Positions 33,477-43,515 of a stretch of DNA of 64,000 bases are shown piece after piece; within the stretch, counting starts at the first letter, position 1, and every line of letters begins with the position of its first letter. The stretch is from assembly GCF_002737755.1 (NCBI RefSeq), contig NZ_PEGH01000018.1:709086-773085 (forward strand), written 5' to 3'. The position numbers were made by a program, and so were the translations under genes. Source of the DNA: Caulobacter sp. BP25 (lineage in GTDB: Bacteria > Pseudomonadota > Alphaproteobacteria > Caulobacterales > Caulobacteraceae). The notes beneath the pieces were generated by a model that did not search any database, was not told where the DNA came from, and worked only from the letters and a program-made list of their open reading frames with translations.

Positions 33477-34280
33477 TCACGCCCCCTCCAGAAACGCCAC
33501 CAAACCCTCGTTGAAGGTCTCGGGATCGGTGACGGTGAAACCGTGGCCGCCCCAGGCGACCTGCTGGAAGGCGGCGTTGGGCAGGCGAGCGGCCAGGCGC
33601 TGGGAGCAGCGCATCGGGACCAGCATGTCGTCGGCGCTGGCGCTGATCAGGATGCGGTGAGGGATATCCTCCAGCCGCGCGTCGATGTCGAAGGCCAGCA
33701 AGGCGTTGATCCGCGCCAGCATCACCTCGCACGGCGGGAAACCGGCCACGTGGTGGGCCTCCTCGGCCATCAGCCGGTCGTGGTTCCGCGAGATCCAGTC
33801 GGCCGGATAGAGGAAGATCGGCTGGGCGTGGACGTAAGCCTCTGGCCCGCTGTCGTTCAGCAGATGGATGCGGGTGTCGAAGCAGCGCTGGATGTGCGGA
33901 TCGGGCCGGCTCCAGCCGTTGACGACCACCAGCTTGCCCAGGCGGTCGGGGTGGCTCAGGGCCAGGGCTAGGCCCGCATTGCCGCCCGCCGCGTGGCCGA
34001 CCACGTGGGCCTTGGCAAGGCCCAGAGCGTCCATGACCTTGACCATGTCTTGCGCCATGTCGTCGACGCTGTAGGGACCTGGCGGCAGGGCGCGGACGCT
34101 GCGCCCCGTGCCGCGGTGGTCATAGGTGACGACCGGCCAGCGCTGGGTCAGGGCCCGCATCTGCGGCGCCCAGAACGCCCCCGAGCCGCCCAGGCCCGAC
34201 GACAGAAGGACCACGTCCCGGCCGGCGACCGGGCCGCCGTGGAGTTCGTAGAAGATGCCATCGACGGTTCCGCTGGTCAT
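33477..34280 (-). CDS. rutD: Aminoacrylate hydrolase RutD
   Basis: Speeds loss of ammonia from aminoacrylate in uracil breakdown. 267 residues from ATG 34280 (ATG 34289 possible). Alpha/beta-hydrolase fold with the nucleophile elbow reading GHAAGG: Ala where most hydrolases have Ser, as in Escherichia coli RutD (GHALG), so this is normal for the family. AQPIFLYPADWISRN and TDPETFNEGL also match RutD. Confidence 0.92.
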   Translation of the reverse strand: MTSGTVDGIFYELHGGPVAGRDVVLLSSGLGGSGAFWAPQMRALTQRWPVVTYDHRGTGRSVRALPPGPYSVDDMAQDMVKVMDALGLAKAHVVGHAAGGNAGLALALSHPDRLGKLVVVNGWSRPDPHIQRCFDTRIHLLNDSGPEAYVHAQPIFLYPADWISRNHDRLMAEEAHHVAGFPPCEVMLARINALLAFDIDARLEDIPHRILISASADDMLVPMRCSQRLAARLPNAAFQQVAWGGHGFTVTDPETFNEGLVAFLEGA

Positions 34281-34335
34281 GCGACGCACCGCGCGTTCCG
34301 TCGGGTTTGAGGAACAAGTCTCACAGCCAAAATCT

Positions 34336-34468
34336 CCGTCATTCCCGCCCTTGTGGCGGGAACCCCTGGTTCAGCTGACACGTGAGACGCCAGCGGATCG
34401 CCAGCGATCCGCCCCTGCCGCACCTGCGGCGGACAGAGAGGTTCCCGCCACAAGGGCGGGAATGACGG
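34336..34468. repeat. Inverted repeat R3 with perfect 29-base arms
   Basis: 34336-34364 (begins CCGTCATTCCCGCCC) is the exact reverse complement of 34440-34468, with a 75-base centre that has its own GGATCGCCAGCGATCC hairpin. Between rutC and rutD. Confidence 0.93.
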
Positions 34469-34535
34469 ATGAAGCAGGGGGCGGCGCAGGTATCCCCGTT
34501 TTCGCGGGGGCGAGCGGGGAGGGGCGGTCATGCGG

Positions 34536-34925
34536 CTACGTCTTGCCCACATGCGCGACCGAGGCGATCTCGACCACGAAGCCGGGCTTCACCAGGCCGC
34601 ACTGGATGCAGTAGCGGGCGGGTTTGTCACCGGGGAAGTACTCGGCATAGACCTTGTTCATTGGGGCGTAGTGGACCCAGTCGGTCAGGAAGATGTGGTT
34701 CATCACCACGTCCTCCATCGTGCCGCCGGCGGTCTCGATCACCGACTTGATGGTCTCCAGCACCTGACGGGTCTGGGCCTCGGCGTCGCCGGGGAAGGCG
34801 ACGTTGTTGTCCTTGTCGAAGGCCAGGGTGCCGCTGACATAGACGATCCCGTCGGCCATCGTTCCTGGCGAGAACGGGGCGATCGGGACGCCCGTGCCGG
34901 GCGGGGTGATGACGGTCTTGGGCAT
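34536..34925 (-). CDS. rutC: 3-aminoacrylate deaminase RutC (RidA family)
   Basis: 129 residues from ATG 34925 ([20 protein letters not shown]). [24 protein letters not shown] and [19 protein letters not shown] are the RidA/YjgF trimer signatures with RutC-specific features. It acts after RutB in uracil degradation. It lies between repeats R3 and R4 in the rut unit. Confidence 0.94.
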   Translation of the reverse strand: MPKTVITPPGTGVPIAPFSPGTMADGIVYVSGTLAFDKDNNVAFPGDAEAQTRQVLETIKSVIETAGGTMEDVVMNHIFLTDWVHYAPMNKVYAEYFPGDKPARYCIQCGLVKPGFVVEIASVAHVGKT

Positions 34926-34963
34926 TGTCGTGGTTCTCCAAATCCTCAAGAAATCCGACCTTC

Positions 34964-35108
34964 CCGGCGAATGCCGGGACCCAGATTCATCCGGGACGGC
35001 TTGGGTGTTCTCGCCTTGCGGCGAAGCCGTGACGGCAAAAGCTCCTGGGTTCGATCTGGGCCCCGGCATTGGCTTCGCCGCACTGGCGTGTCGCCGGGGA
35101 GATCGGGT
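34964..35108. repeat. Inverted intergenic repeat R4
   Basis: Contains CGGCGAATGCCGGG followed by CCCAGATTCA, and later GGTTCGATCTGGGCCCCGG as inverted partner. The same element occurs at 52556-52686. Between rutB and rutC. Confidence 0.85.
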
Positions 35109-35114
35109 GAAGGG

Positions 35115-35834
<720 letters not shown>

Positions 35835-35898
35835 CGACGGGGCTCCTTGTGATGTCCGGCCAGCATGGAATACCATCCCGACGAACACTGCAATCCGA

Positions 35899-35931
35899 AC
35901 CATCTGGTCCAAGTTTGACCATTTGGTCCAA
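35899..35931. promoter_or_regulatory. Pair of RutR operators between rutB and rutR
   Basis: 35915-35931 reads TTGACCATTTGGTCCAA, almost identical to the known RutR consensus TTGACCANNTGGTCAA. A second palindrome ACCATCTGGT lies at 35899-35908, centre-to-centre 19 bases away. Confidence 0.88.
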
Positions 35932-35943
35932 GTTCGAGAGCCG

Positions 35944-36705
35944 ATGACCGGTCCCGCCGCGAAGTCCGTCAAGTCGCCGCGCAAGCCCGTGGCGCGGAGC
36001 GGGCGCGCGAAGGCCCCCGGCGCCCGCGCTCTAGTCAAGGCCGCCCAATCGGCGGGCGAAACCGCGGCGCCGGCCGCAGCGCCTGCCGGCCGCCGCGCCC
36101 AGGCCGGCGAGGCTCGCAAGGCCGCGATCCTGGGCGCGGCGCTGTCGGTCTTCGCGCGGCTTGGCCTGGACGGCGCCAGCGTCGAGGCCATCGCCCGGGC
36201 GGCGGGCCTGTCGAAGGCGAACTTGCTCTACTACTACCCGTCCAAGGACGCGCTCTATGTGGCCGTGCTGGAGCAGGGGCTGTCGCAATGGCTGGCTCCC
36301 CTGGCCCGCTTCCGCCGCGAGGACGACCCGGCCCAAGCGATCGGCGCCCTGATCGAGGCCAAGCTGGCCATGAGCCGCGACCATCCCGACCTGTCGCGCC
36401 TGTTCGCCCTGGAAATGCTGCGTGGCGCGCCGCTGTTGAAGCCGGTGCTGGCTGGGCCGCTGAAGGCGGTGTTCGACGCCAAGGTCGCCGTGATCGAGGG
36501 CTGGATCGCCGACGGCCGCCTGGCGCCCGTCGATCCGACCGGGCTGATCTTCGCGATCTGGGCGATCACCCAGCACTATGCCGACTTCGCGGTCCAGGTC
36601 CGGGCCCTGACCGGCAAGGGCCTGGCCGACAGGGCCTTCATGGATCAGACGCGCGCCGCCGTGACCGCCCTGGTGCTGGATGGCGCCCGCCCTCGCCAAC
36701 CGTGA
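35944..36705 (+). CDS. rutR: TetR-family pyrimidine regulator RutR
   Basis: 253 residues from ATG 35944, 13 bases after the operator. A long basic, Ala/Lys/Pro-rich N-terminal extension of about 50 residues precedes the TetR HTH ([37 protein letters not shown]). The C-terminal part ([16 protein letters not shown]) matches RutR, which releases DNA on binding uracil or thymine. The HTH, the divergent rutB and the exact operators make the call firm. The basic extension is longer than in E. coli RutR. Confidence 0.94.
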   Translation: MTGPAAKSVKSPRKPVARSGRAKAPGARALVKAAQSAGETAAPAAAPAGRRAQAGEARKAAILGAALSVFARLGLDGASVEAIARAAGLSKANLLYYYPSKDALYVAVLEQGLSQWLAPLARFRREDDPAQAIGALIEAKLAMSRDHPDLSRLFALEMLRGAPLLKPVLAGPLKAVFDAKVAVIEGWIADGRLAPVDPTGLIFAIWAITQHYADFAVQVRALTGKGLADRAFMDQTRAAVTALVLDGARPRQP

Positions 36706-36910
36706 TCCGAAGGCCTTGCCCGCCGGTCGCGCGGGCTCGGGCGGGAGGCTGCACAGTTCGCGCGCAGCCAGGTGCTCCGGGCGCCGATAATTCGGAGTCT
36801 CCGCCCCATCGTTCGGCGCGGTGTTCCGTGAAGCCTCGCCGCGCCGTCCATCGCTGATAGCCCTTTGTCCGCACGCCGAGTTTTAGCGGCGCGTGAGGGG
36901 AAGGGTTTTC

Positions 36911-38506
36911 ATGGATTCCGGTGTCAGGGCGCCGACGCGGCGCCAGCTTCTGTCCGCCATCGCCAAGGTCGGGGGCACGGCGGCGCTCTATCAGGCGATG
37001 ACCACCTTGGGCCACGCGGCCGAGACCCAGTTCCATGGTCCCCCCAATCTGCAAGGCGCGCGGCCGGGCGCCAGCGTCATCGTGCTGGGCGCGGGCCTGG
37101 CGGGCTTGCTGGCGGCGTTCGAGCTGCGCAAGGCCGGCTACAAGGTTCAGATCCTGGAGTTCCAGAACCGCGCCGGCGGCCGCAACTGGTCGCTGCGGGG
37201 CGGCGATACCTATACCGAGCTGGGCGGCGCGACGCAGAAGGTCGGCTTTTCGCCCGGCAACTATCTGAACCCCGGTCCCTGGCGCATCCCGCACCATCAC
37301 CGGACCTTGCTCCACTACTGCAAGAGCTTCGGCGTGGCGCTGGAGCCGTTCATCCAGTTCAACCACTCGGGCTGGATCCACTCGTCCCAGGCCTTCGGCG
37401 GCAAGCCGGTGCGCTTCAACGCCGCCGCCGCTGACTTCGAGGGCAACATCGCCGAGCTGCTGGCCAAGTCGGTCAACGCCAAGGCCCTGGACGATACGGT
37501 CACGCAGGAGGATCGCGACAAGCTGCTGGAGGCCCTGAAGGGCTGGGGCATGCTGGACAAGGACTACAAGTACGTGTCGTCCCTGCGCGCCTCCTCGCAC
37601 CGAGGCTATGAGCGGCCGCCCGGCGGCGGCGTCGACGGCGCGCCGATCGCGTCCAAGGACCTCTACGGCCTGCACGACGTGCTGGACCCGCAGGTCTGGA
37701 CCTCGATGGGCTTCTTTATGAACCACGAGATGCAGACCACCATGTTCCAGCCGGTCGGCGGCATGGACATGATCGGCAAGGCTTTCGCACGCCAAGTCGA
37801 CGGCCTGATCACCTACAACGCCAAGGTCAGCAAGATCTCCCAGGACGACAAGGGCGTCGCAGTCAGCTGGACCGACACCGCCACGGGAAAGGCCAACGAG
37901 ACCAAGGCCGACTGGTGCGTCTGCACGATCCCTCTTGGCGTGCTGGGCCAGATGGACTTGGCGGTGACCGACGAGATGATGGCCGCGATCAAGGCCGTAC
38001 CGTACTCCGGCCAGGTCAAGATCGGCCTGGAGATGAAGCGCCGCTTCTGGGAAGAGGACGACGACATCTACGGCGGCCACAGCTTCACCGACCAGGAGAT
38101 CGCCCTGATCTCCTATCCGAACCACAACCTGTTCAAGGACGGGCCGGCGGTGCTGCTGGGCGCCTTCGCCCGCGAGATGGGGGCCTATCGCCTGGCCGGC
38201 ATGACGCCCGAGCAGCGGATCGAGGTCGCGCTGGCGCAAGGCTCGGTGATCCACCCGGCCAGCTACCGCAAGGAGTTCGCTAGTGGCGCCTCGGTGGCCT
38301 GGAGCCGCGTGCCCTGGACCCTGGGCTGCTGCGCCCGCTGGAACGAGGACACCCGCAAGCAGCACTACCAGACCCTGGTCGGCATGGACCGCCGGATCGT
38401 GCTGGCCGGCGAGCACGCCTCCTACGTCGGCTGCTGGATGGAGGGGGCGCTGCTCTCGTCCATCGACGCCATCACCCGTCTGCACAAGCGCGCGCTGGAG
38501 GCTTAA
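36911..38506 (+). CDS. Tat-exported FAD amine oxidoreductase
   Basis: 531 residues from ATG 36911 (GAGGGGAAGGG upstream). A twin-arginine motif TRRQLLSAI with a hydrophobic stretch ending near GHAAE suggests folded export to the periplasm. The FAD-binding Rossmann motif VIVLGAGLAGLLAAFELRKA, ENRAGGR-like FQNRAGGRNW, and the C-terminal GEHASYVGCWMEGAL place it in the flavin monoamine oxidase/L-amino-acid oxidase group. A cytochrome c gene follows by 3 bases, so it may pass electrons to cytochrome rather than oxygen, as nicotine oxidoreductase does. Substrate unknown. Confidence 0.9.
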   Translation: MDSGVRAPTRRQLLSAIAKVGGTAALYQAMTTLGHAAETQFHGPPNLQGARPGASVIVLGAGLAGLLAAFELRKAGYKVQILEFQNRAGGRNWSLRGGDTYTELGGATQKVGFSPGNYLNPGPWRIPHHHRTLLHYCKSFGVALEPFIQFNHSGWIHSSQAFGGKPVRFNAAAADFEGNIAELLAKSVNAKALDDTVTQEDRDKLLEALKGWGMLDKDYKYVSSLRASSHRGYERPPGGGVDGAPIASKDLYGLHDVLDPQVWTSMGFFMNHEMQTTMFQPVGGMDMIGKAFARQVDGLITYNAKVSKISQDDKGVAVSWTDTATGKANETKADWCVCTIPLGVLGQMDLAVTDEMMAAIKAVPYSGQVKIGLEMKRRFWEEDDDIYGGHSFTDQEIALISYPNHNLFKDGPAVLLGAFAREMGAYRLAGMTPEQRIEVALAQGSVIHPASYRKEFASGASVAWSRVPWTLGCCARWNEDTRKQHYQTLVGMDRRIVLAGEHASYVGCWMEGALLSSIDAITRLHKRALEA

Positions 38507-38509
38507 GAG

Positions 38510-38932
38510 ATGAGGAAGATCTTTCTGACGGCGGCTCTGCTGGCGGCTTTCCCGGCCATGGCCCAGACCCCCGCGCCCGGCGGCGGCGACACCGGCGGCG
38601 GCATCGTCCGCGCGGCCAAGCCCGTCACCGGCGAGCAGGTCTATGGCGCGGTCTGCCAGGCCTGCCACATGGCCGACGCCAAGGGCGGGGTGGGGGCGGG
38701 GACTATTCCGGCCTTGGCCTCGAACCCCAAGCTAGCCGGGGCGGCCTATCCGATCATGGTCGTGGCGCAGGGGCAGGGGGCCATGCCGGGCTTCGTCGGC
38801 ACGCTGAGCAACGCCCAGATGGCCGAGGCGATCACCTATGTCCGCACCCACTTCGGCAACGCCTATGCGAAGCCGGTGACCGAAGCGGACGTGGCGAAGT
38901 TCGCCAAGCCGCCGAGCGCGGGCGGGCATTAG
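38510..38932 (+). CDS. Periplasmic cytochrome c (class I)
   Basis: 140 residues: signal peptide MRKIFLTAALLAAFPAMAQ, a Gly/Pro linker, then one haem site CQACH (Cys49-His53) and a candidate Met ligand in AMPGFVG. The start lies 3 bases after the amine-oxidoreductase stop, so the two are cotranscribed and the cytochrome is its likely electron acceptor, feeding the respiratory chain. Confidence 0.92.
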   Translation: MRKIFLTAALLAAFPAMAQTPAPGGGDTGGGIVRAAKPVTGEQVYGAVCQACHMADAKGGVGAGTIPALASNPKLAGAAYPIMVVAQGQGAMPGFVGTLSNAQMAEAITYVRTHFGNAYAKPVTEADVAKFAKPPSAGGH

Positions 38933-38941
38933 TTAGAAAGA

Positions 38942-39057
38942 TGCTCCCCCGCGTTGCGGGGGAGCTGTCGCGGGGCGACTGAGGGGGCTAATGCGGCCTA
39001 GGCAGAGCTCGCCCCCTCCGGCCCTCTGGGCCACCTCCCCCGCATCGCGGGGGAGGA
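38942..39057. repeat. Palindromic intergenic repeat R6
   Basis: Begins GCTCCCCCGCGTTGCGGGGG and ends CCCCCGCATCGCGGGGGA, with inner AGGGGGC/GCCCCCT partners. Same family as 40811-40931. Lies between two convergent genes and may act as a terminator. Confidence 0.85.
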
Positions 39058-39072
39058 TCTTGAGGCCCGCGA

Positions 39073-40656
39073 TCAGCCGAGCTTCACCTTGCCATCCACC
39101 CGCCGCGCGACGCCCAGCGGGTTGTCGGTCTTCAGCTCGGCCGGCAGCAGGGCTTCCGGCAGGTTCTGGTAGCTGACCGGCCGCAGGAAGCGAGCGATGG
39201 CGAGCGTCCCCACCGAGGTCGTGCGGCCGTCGCTGGTGGCCGGGAAGGGGCCGCCGTGGACCATGGCCGAGGCCACTTCGACGCCGGTGCCAAAGCCGTT
39301 CACGAGAATCCGGCCGGCCTTCAGCTCAAGCGTCGGCAGCAGGGCGGCGACGATGCCGTGGTCGGCCTCGTCCATGTGGATGGCGATGGTCAGCTGGCCT
39401 TCGACAGCGGCGATCACCGTCTCCAACTCGGCTTGGTCGGCGCAGCGGACCACCAGCGAGGCCGCGCCGAACACTTCCTCGTGCAGGTGCGGATTGGCCA
39501 GGAAGTCTGCGGCCTTGACGCTGAACAGGGCCGCGCGGCCGGTGTGGCTGCCGTCCGGACCCGGGACGCCGCGCGCGACCGTGGTCACTTCCGGCGCCTC
39601 GCTCAGGGCGGCCACGCCATGGGCGAAGGCCTGGCAGATGCCCGGGGTCAGCATGACCGAGGCCGGAGCCGCCTCGACCGCCTTGCCGGCGGCCTCGACG
39701 AAGGCGTCCAGCTCGGGGCCGTCGATCGCCAGGATCAGGCCGGGATTGGTGCAGAACTGGCCCGCGCCCAGGGTCAGGGCGGCCACGAAGTCCGGGGCGA
39801 TCGCGGGACCGCGCGCCTTCAGGGCGGCGGGCAGCATGATCACCGGGTTGATGCTGCTCATCTCGGCGTAGAACGGGATCGGCTCGGGACGGCCTTGAGC
39901 GATGGCCAGCAGCGCCAGGCCCCCGCGACGCGAGCCGGTGAAGCCGGCGGCCTTGACGCGCGGATCGGCGACCAGGGCCTGGCTGACCTCATAGCCGCTG
40001 TCGTGGATCAGTGAGAACACGCCCGGATGCAGGCCCACCGAGGCGACGGCGGCCTGGATGGCGCGGCCGACCAGCTCCGAGGCGCCGGGGTGGGCGGGGT
40101 GGGCCTTGACGATGACCGGGCAGCCGGCCGCCAGGGCCGAAGCGGTGTCGCCGCCGGCCACCGAGAAGGCCAGCGGGAAGTTTGACGCCCCGAACACCGC
40201 CACTGGACCCAGCGGCACGTTGCGCAGGCGCAGGTCCGGACGCGGCAGCGGCTTGCGGTCGGGCAGGGCCGGGTCGATGCGGGCTTCCAGGAAGCCGCCG
40301 TCGCGCAGCACGCTGGCGAACAGGCGCAGCTGGCCCACGGTGCGGCCGCGTTCGCCTTCCAGGCGCGGGCGGGGCAGGCCGGTCTCGGCCATGGTGCGGA
40401 CGATCAGGTCATCGCCGATGGCCTCGATGTGCTCGGCGATGGCTTCCAGGAAGGTCGCGCGGGTCTCGTAAGGCAGGGCGCGGTAGCTGGCGAAGGCCTC
40501 GTGGGCCAGGGCCGCGGCGGCTTCGACATCGGCCAGGCCTGCGCCGCCGAACGCGGGCTCCAGGATCTCGCCGGTCGCCGGATTGACGCCCTTGATCTCG
40601 CCGTGGGTTCCCTTGCGGCTTTCGCCGCCGATCAGAAGCTGGCCGGTCAGATGCAC
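39073..40656 (-). CDS. 2-oxoglutarate-semialdehyde (2,5-dioxovalerate) dehydrogenase
   Basis: Oxidises the last intermediate of non-phosphorylative xylose/arabinose/glucarate breakdown to 2-oxoglutarate. 527 residues from a GTG at 40656 (AGGAC upstream). ALDH fold with [20 protein letters not shown], catalytic Glu in [10 protein letters not shown] and Cys in [10 protein letters not shown]. Length and the start [11 protein letters not shown] match the NADP-preferring semialdehyde dehydrogenase group rather than general aldehyde dehydrogenases. An operator of the xylose type lies 41-54 bases upstream. It is separate from any xylXABCD cluster here, so it may be a paralogue of xylA. Confidence 0.9.
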   Translation of the reverse strand: MHLTGQLLIGGESRKGTHGEIKGVNPATGEILEPAFGGAGLADVEAAAALAHEAFASYRALPYETRATFLEAIAEHIEAIGDDLIVRTMAETGLPRPRLEGERGRTVGQLRLFASVLRDGGFLEARIDPALPDRKPLPRPDLRLRNVPLGPVAVFGASNFPLAFSVAGGDTASALAAGCPVIVKAHPAHPGASELVGRAIQAAVASVGLHPGVFSLIHDSGYEVSQALVADPRVKAAGFTGSRRGGLALLAIAQGRPEPIPFYAEMSSINPVIMLPAALKARGPAIAPDFVAALTLGAGQFCTNPGLILAIDGPELDAFVEAAGKAVEAAPASVMLTPGICQAFAHGVAALSEAPEVTTVARGVPGPDGSHTGRAALFSVKAADFLANPHLHEEVFGAASLVVRCADQAELETVIAAVEGQLTIAIHMDEADHGIVAALLPTLELKAGRILVNGFGTGVEVASAMVHGGPFPATSDGRTTSVGTLAIARFLRPVSYQNLPEALLPAELKTDNPLGVARRVDGKVKLG

Positions 40657-40696
40657 TTTGGTCGTCCTGCGGTGTTGTCGTTGCGATGGCTATAGA

Positions 40697-40710
40697 TGGG
40701 AGCGCTAACA
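40697..40710. promoter_or_regulatory. Second xylose-type operator
   Basis: TGGGAGCGCTAACA, i.e. TGTTAGCGCTCCCA on the gene's strand, sharing the AGCGCT core and outer T/A with the site at 2873-2884. Confidence 0.68.
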
Positions 40711-40810
40711 TGACAAGTCCATGCGCGCGGCCCGGCTTTCCGCGCCAGAGCGCCGCCACCGGTCCCGAGGCGGCCTTTTGAACCCGGTTTGGTGCGGGCG
40801 CCAAGGGGCA

Positions 40811-40931
40811 TGTTCCTCCCCCGCATCGCGGGGGAGGTGGCCCACAGGGCCGGAGGGGGCCAACGCGGTATCCGTCCAGCTCGCCCCCTCAGTCACTCCG
40901 TGACAGCTCCCCCGCATCGCGGGGGAGCATC
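40811..40931. repeat. Palindromic intergenic repeat R7
   Basis: CTCCCCCGCATCGCGGGGGA appears at both ends, each self-complementary, with GGAGGGGGC/GCCCCCTC between. Closely related to R6, in opposite orientation. Confidence 0.87.
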
Positions 40932-40932
40932 T

Positions 40933-41700
40933 TCAAAGCGACTGCCCGTCGTCGACCGTGAACACGCTGCCCGTCACCGCCCGCGCCGCGTCCGAGCACA
41001 GGTACAGCGCCGTGCCGGTCAGGTCGTCCTCGTCCATCAGGCGCTTGCGGGGGAAGCCGGCGACCAGGCGCTGGCCGCCGTCGGTGTCGAACCACTCGCT
41101 ATTGAGCTCGGTGCGGATGTAGCCGGGGCACAGGACGTTGACGTTGATCCCCTTGCGGGCCCATTCGCGGGCCAGGCTCTTGCCCAGCATGGCGGTGGCG
41201 GCCTTGGACGTGCAGTAGGCGGTCAAGCCCGGCAGCACCTTGTGCGCCCCGATCGAGGCGATCAGCAGGACGCGGCCGCGCCCGCCCCATGGAGAGTTTA
41301 AGTCCTCCGACCCGGCCCGGATCATCCGCCGCGCCCCCTCGCGAGCGGTCAGGAACACGCCCCGGGTGTTGACGCCCAGCACCTTGTCGAAGTCGTCGGC
41401 TGCGATGTCGAGGGCCGAGCCCTGGATGCTGATGCCGGCATTGGCGATCACCGTGTCGGGGACGCCCAGGCGGCTCTCGATCGCGTCATAGCCGGCGATG
41501 ATCGAGCCCTCGTCCTCGACGTCCATCGCGAAGGCCGCCGCGTTGGCGCCGATCTCGGCGACCAGGGCCTCCAGACGGTCGGTGCGGCGGGCGGCCAAGG
41601 CCACCTTGGCCCCGGCGGCGGCGGCCCGGCGGGCCAGGTGCGCCCCGATGCCGGACGAAGCGCCGGTGACCAGGACGGTCCTTCCGGTCAGGTCGATCAT
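40933..41700 (-). CDS. Short-chain dehydrogenase/reductase
   Basis: 255 residues. NAD(P)-binding TGASSGIG (residues 12-19), NAG at 87-89, and the catalytic set Ser149, Tyr162, Lys166 (AYCTSKAA). RTELNSEW and TVDDGQ close the classical SDR pattern. An insertion (GSEDLNSPWGGRG) before the catalytic Ser is unusual. Classical SDRs of this size reduce or oxidise sugars, sugar acids or keto compounds; the nearby sugar genes hint at such a role, but the substrate is not readable. Confidence 0.9.
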   Translation of the reverse strand: MIDLTGRTVLVTGASSGIGAHLARRAAAAGAKVALAARRTDRLEALVAEIGANAAAFAMDVEDEGSIIAGYDAIESRLGVPDTVIANAGISIQGSALDIAADDFDKVLGVNTRGVFLTAREGARRMIRAGSEDLNSPWGGRGRVLLIASIGAHKVLPGLTAYCTSKAATAMLGKSLAREWARKGINVNVLCPGYIRTELNSEWFDTDGGQRLVAGFPRKRLMDEDDLTGTALYLCSDAARAVTGSVFTVDDGQSL

Positions 41701-41813
41701 GCTCTCTCCCTTTTGAGCCTAGCCTGGCGGTCCGCTGGATCGCTGTCGAGCCGCCCCTGGCGTCAAGTACGGGCGTTCAGGCCGCTCTATGCTCGGCATA
41801 GACGAGATCGAGT

Positions 41814-41829
41814 TGTTTGAAATCAAACA
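41814..41829. promoter_or_regulatory. Palindrome upstream of the GTA cluster
   Basis: TGTTTGAAATCAAACA: perfect 7-base arms around AA, 60 bases before the first GTA gene. It is the only strong palindrome in this gap and a candidate site for a GTA activator or repressor. Confidence 0.5.
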
Positions 41830-41888
41830 CTTGTCACTTTCAGAGCCTTCTGGATCATCCGCGTCCGCTGGCGCCGTATCTTTGTGTC

Positions 41889-42368
41889 ATGGCCCAGAAA
41901 AGCGAAGACATCGAAGCCGCCCTCAGCGCCATCGAGGAGTTGGTCGCCCTGACCTACGCCAAGGCGGCGTCTGAGATCCTGACCGCCAGCGAGGACAAGA
42001 CCTCCGAAGCGCGGATGGAGATCGCCGCCAAGGCCGCGAAGGCCGGCCGAGCCATCAAGCTGTTCCGGGGGAGCGCTAGTCGGGTCGGCCGCGCGCTTTC
42101 GGGCCTGCAGCAGGCCGTCAAGGCCGAGGCCGGCGCCGACCGTAACAATTCGGAGACCGCGATGAATGACGACGTCCCATGGAACGCCCAGCGTATCGCC
42201 GAGCTTCATGCCGAGGTGCGTGAGCGACTGGCTAAATTTGCTGGATCCCGAGAGCTTAAATACCTGGCTGAGCGGGATCGACGAGAACCGTCCGGACTTG
42301 GCGAGACAAGTGGTGGAGAGCCTTCGAACCCTCCGCATCCGGGGGGATCACCAGGTTCCACCGCCTGA
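41889..42368 (+). CDS. GTA small terminase-like protein (gp1)
   Basis: 159 residues from ATG 41889 (MAQKSEDIEAALSAIEELVA). A helical N-terminal half, a central charged region and a Gly/Pro-rich tail; no clear HTH by eye. It is the first gene of the cluster and overlaps the large terminase start, the position of gp1, the small terminase of the Rhodobacter GTA. It probably helps headful packaging of host DNA. The family call rests on position and general features. Confidence 0.75.
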   Translation: MAQKSEDIEAALSAIEELVALTYAKAASEILTASEDKTSEARMEIAAKAAKAGRAIKLFRGSASRVGRALSGLQQAVKAEAGADRNNSETAMNDDVPWNAQRIAELHAEVRERLAKFAGSRELKYLAERDRREPSGLGETSGGEPSNPPHPGGSPGSTA

Positions 42369-43503
42369 CCCCTGGACCACCTGGCTGTTCCTGGGCGGGC
42401 GCGGCGCGGGCAAGACCTACGCCGGCGCGGCCTGGATGATCGAACAGGCCACGGCCGGCGCGCGGCTGGCCTTGGTTGGTCCCACTTTCCACGATGTGCG
42501 CGAGGTGATGATCGAGGGGCCCTCCGGCCTCCAAGCGCTCTCACCGCCCGACGAGCGCCCCCGCTGGGAAGCCTCCCGCCGGCGCCTCGTCTGGCCCAAC
42601 GGCGCCACCGCCTACGCCTTCTCGGCCGAGGACCCGGACTCCCTGCGCGGCCCCCAATTCCACGCCGCCTGGGCCGACGAGTTCTGCGCCTGGCCCAAGC
42701 CCGGCGACACCCTGGCCATGCTGCGTTTTGGCCTGCGCCTGGGGACCGATCCGCGCCTGGTGGTGACCACGACGCCCAAGCCCCATCGGGCCCTGAAGGT
42801 GTTAATGGCCGAGCCCGGCGTCTCGCTGACCCGCGCGGGCACGGCCGCCAACGCCGGCAACCTGGCGCCCGCCTTCCTGCGGACGCTGGAGAGCCTCTAT
42901 GGCGGCACGCGCCTGGCCGCCCAGGAGCTGGACGGGGTGATCGTCGAGACCGACGGCGGCCTGTTCCGCGCCGAGGACCTAGCCAGATGCCGGGCCGCCC
43001 GGCCAGCGCGACTGGACCGCGTGGTCGTGGCCATCGACCCGCCCGCCACCGCCGGCGGCGACGCCTGCGGCATCGTGGTCGTGGGCCGAAGGGACGACCG
43101 CGCCTTCGTCCTGGCCGACGAGACCGCGCGGGGGCTGTCCCCCGCCGGCTGGGCGGGCAGGGCGGTGGCGGCCGCGCGAACCTGGACCGCCGACGCCCTC
43201 GTGGCCGAGGCCAACCAGGGCGGCGACATGGTGAGGTCTGTACTAGCCCAGGCCGACCCGCCATGCCGGGTGAAACTGGTGCGGGCCAGCGTGGGCAAAC
43301 GGGCGCGGGCTGAGCCGGTGGCGGCGCTCTACGAACAGGGCCGCGTGCTGCACTGCGGGCCGTTCGTGGCGCTGGAGGAGGAACTGATGGCCCTGGGCTC
43401 AGGCGACCTGGAGCACAGCCCCGACCGTGCGGACGCGCTGGTCTGGGCGATCAGCGAACTGATGCTGGGGTCGGCGCAGAGGCCCAGGCTGCGGGCGCTG
43501 TGA
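42166..43503 (+). CDS. GTA large terminase (gp2)
   Basis: Motor and nuclease that packs random host DNA into GTA heads. Up to 445 residues. Walker A LGGRGAGKTYAG begins at residue 76; Walker B-like WADEFCAW and the nuclease motif VVVAIDPPATAGGDACG follow. The start is uncertain: ATG 42166 gives a 203-base overlap with gp1, while ATG 42208 or GTG 42220 (VSDWLNLLDPES) would fit better. The C-terminal DALVWAISELM is the usual end of GTA terminases. Confidence 0.93.
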   Translation: MTTSHGTPSVSPSFMPRCVSDWLNLLDPESLNTWLSGIDENRPDLARQVVESLRTLRIRGDHQVPPPDPWTTWLFLGGRGAGKTYAGAAWMIEQATAGARLALVGPTFHDVREVMIEGPSGLQALSPPDERPRWEASRRRLVWPNGATAYAFSAEDPDSLRGPQFHAAWADEFCAWPKPGDTLAMLRFGLRLGTDPRLVVTTTPKPHRALKVLMAEPGVSLTRAGTAANAGNLAPAFLRTLESLYGGTRLAAQELDGVIVETDGGLFRAEDLARCRAARPARLDRVVVAIDPPATAGGDACGIVVVGRRDDRAFVLADETARGLSPAGWAGRAVAAARTWTADALVAEANQGGDMVRSVLAQADPPCRVKLVRASVGKRARAEPVAALYEQGRVLHCGPFVALEEELMALGSGDLEHSPDRADALVWAISELMLGSAQRPRLRAL

Positions 43504-43515
43504 GGGGATGAACGA

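Noticed and set aside
33477..34280. RutD as an inactive hydrolase because Ser is replaced by Ala in the elbow
   Set aside because: E. coli RutD also has Ala at this position, so it is a family trait.
42206..43264. A 352-codon minus-strand frame opposite the large terminase
   Set aside because: Arg/Pro-rich shadow translation without domains.
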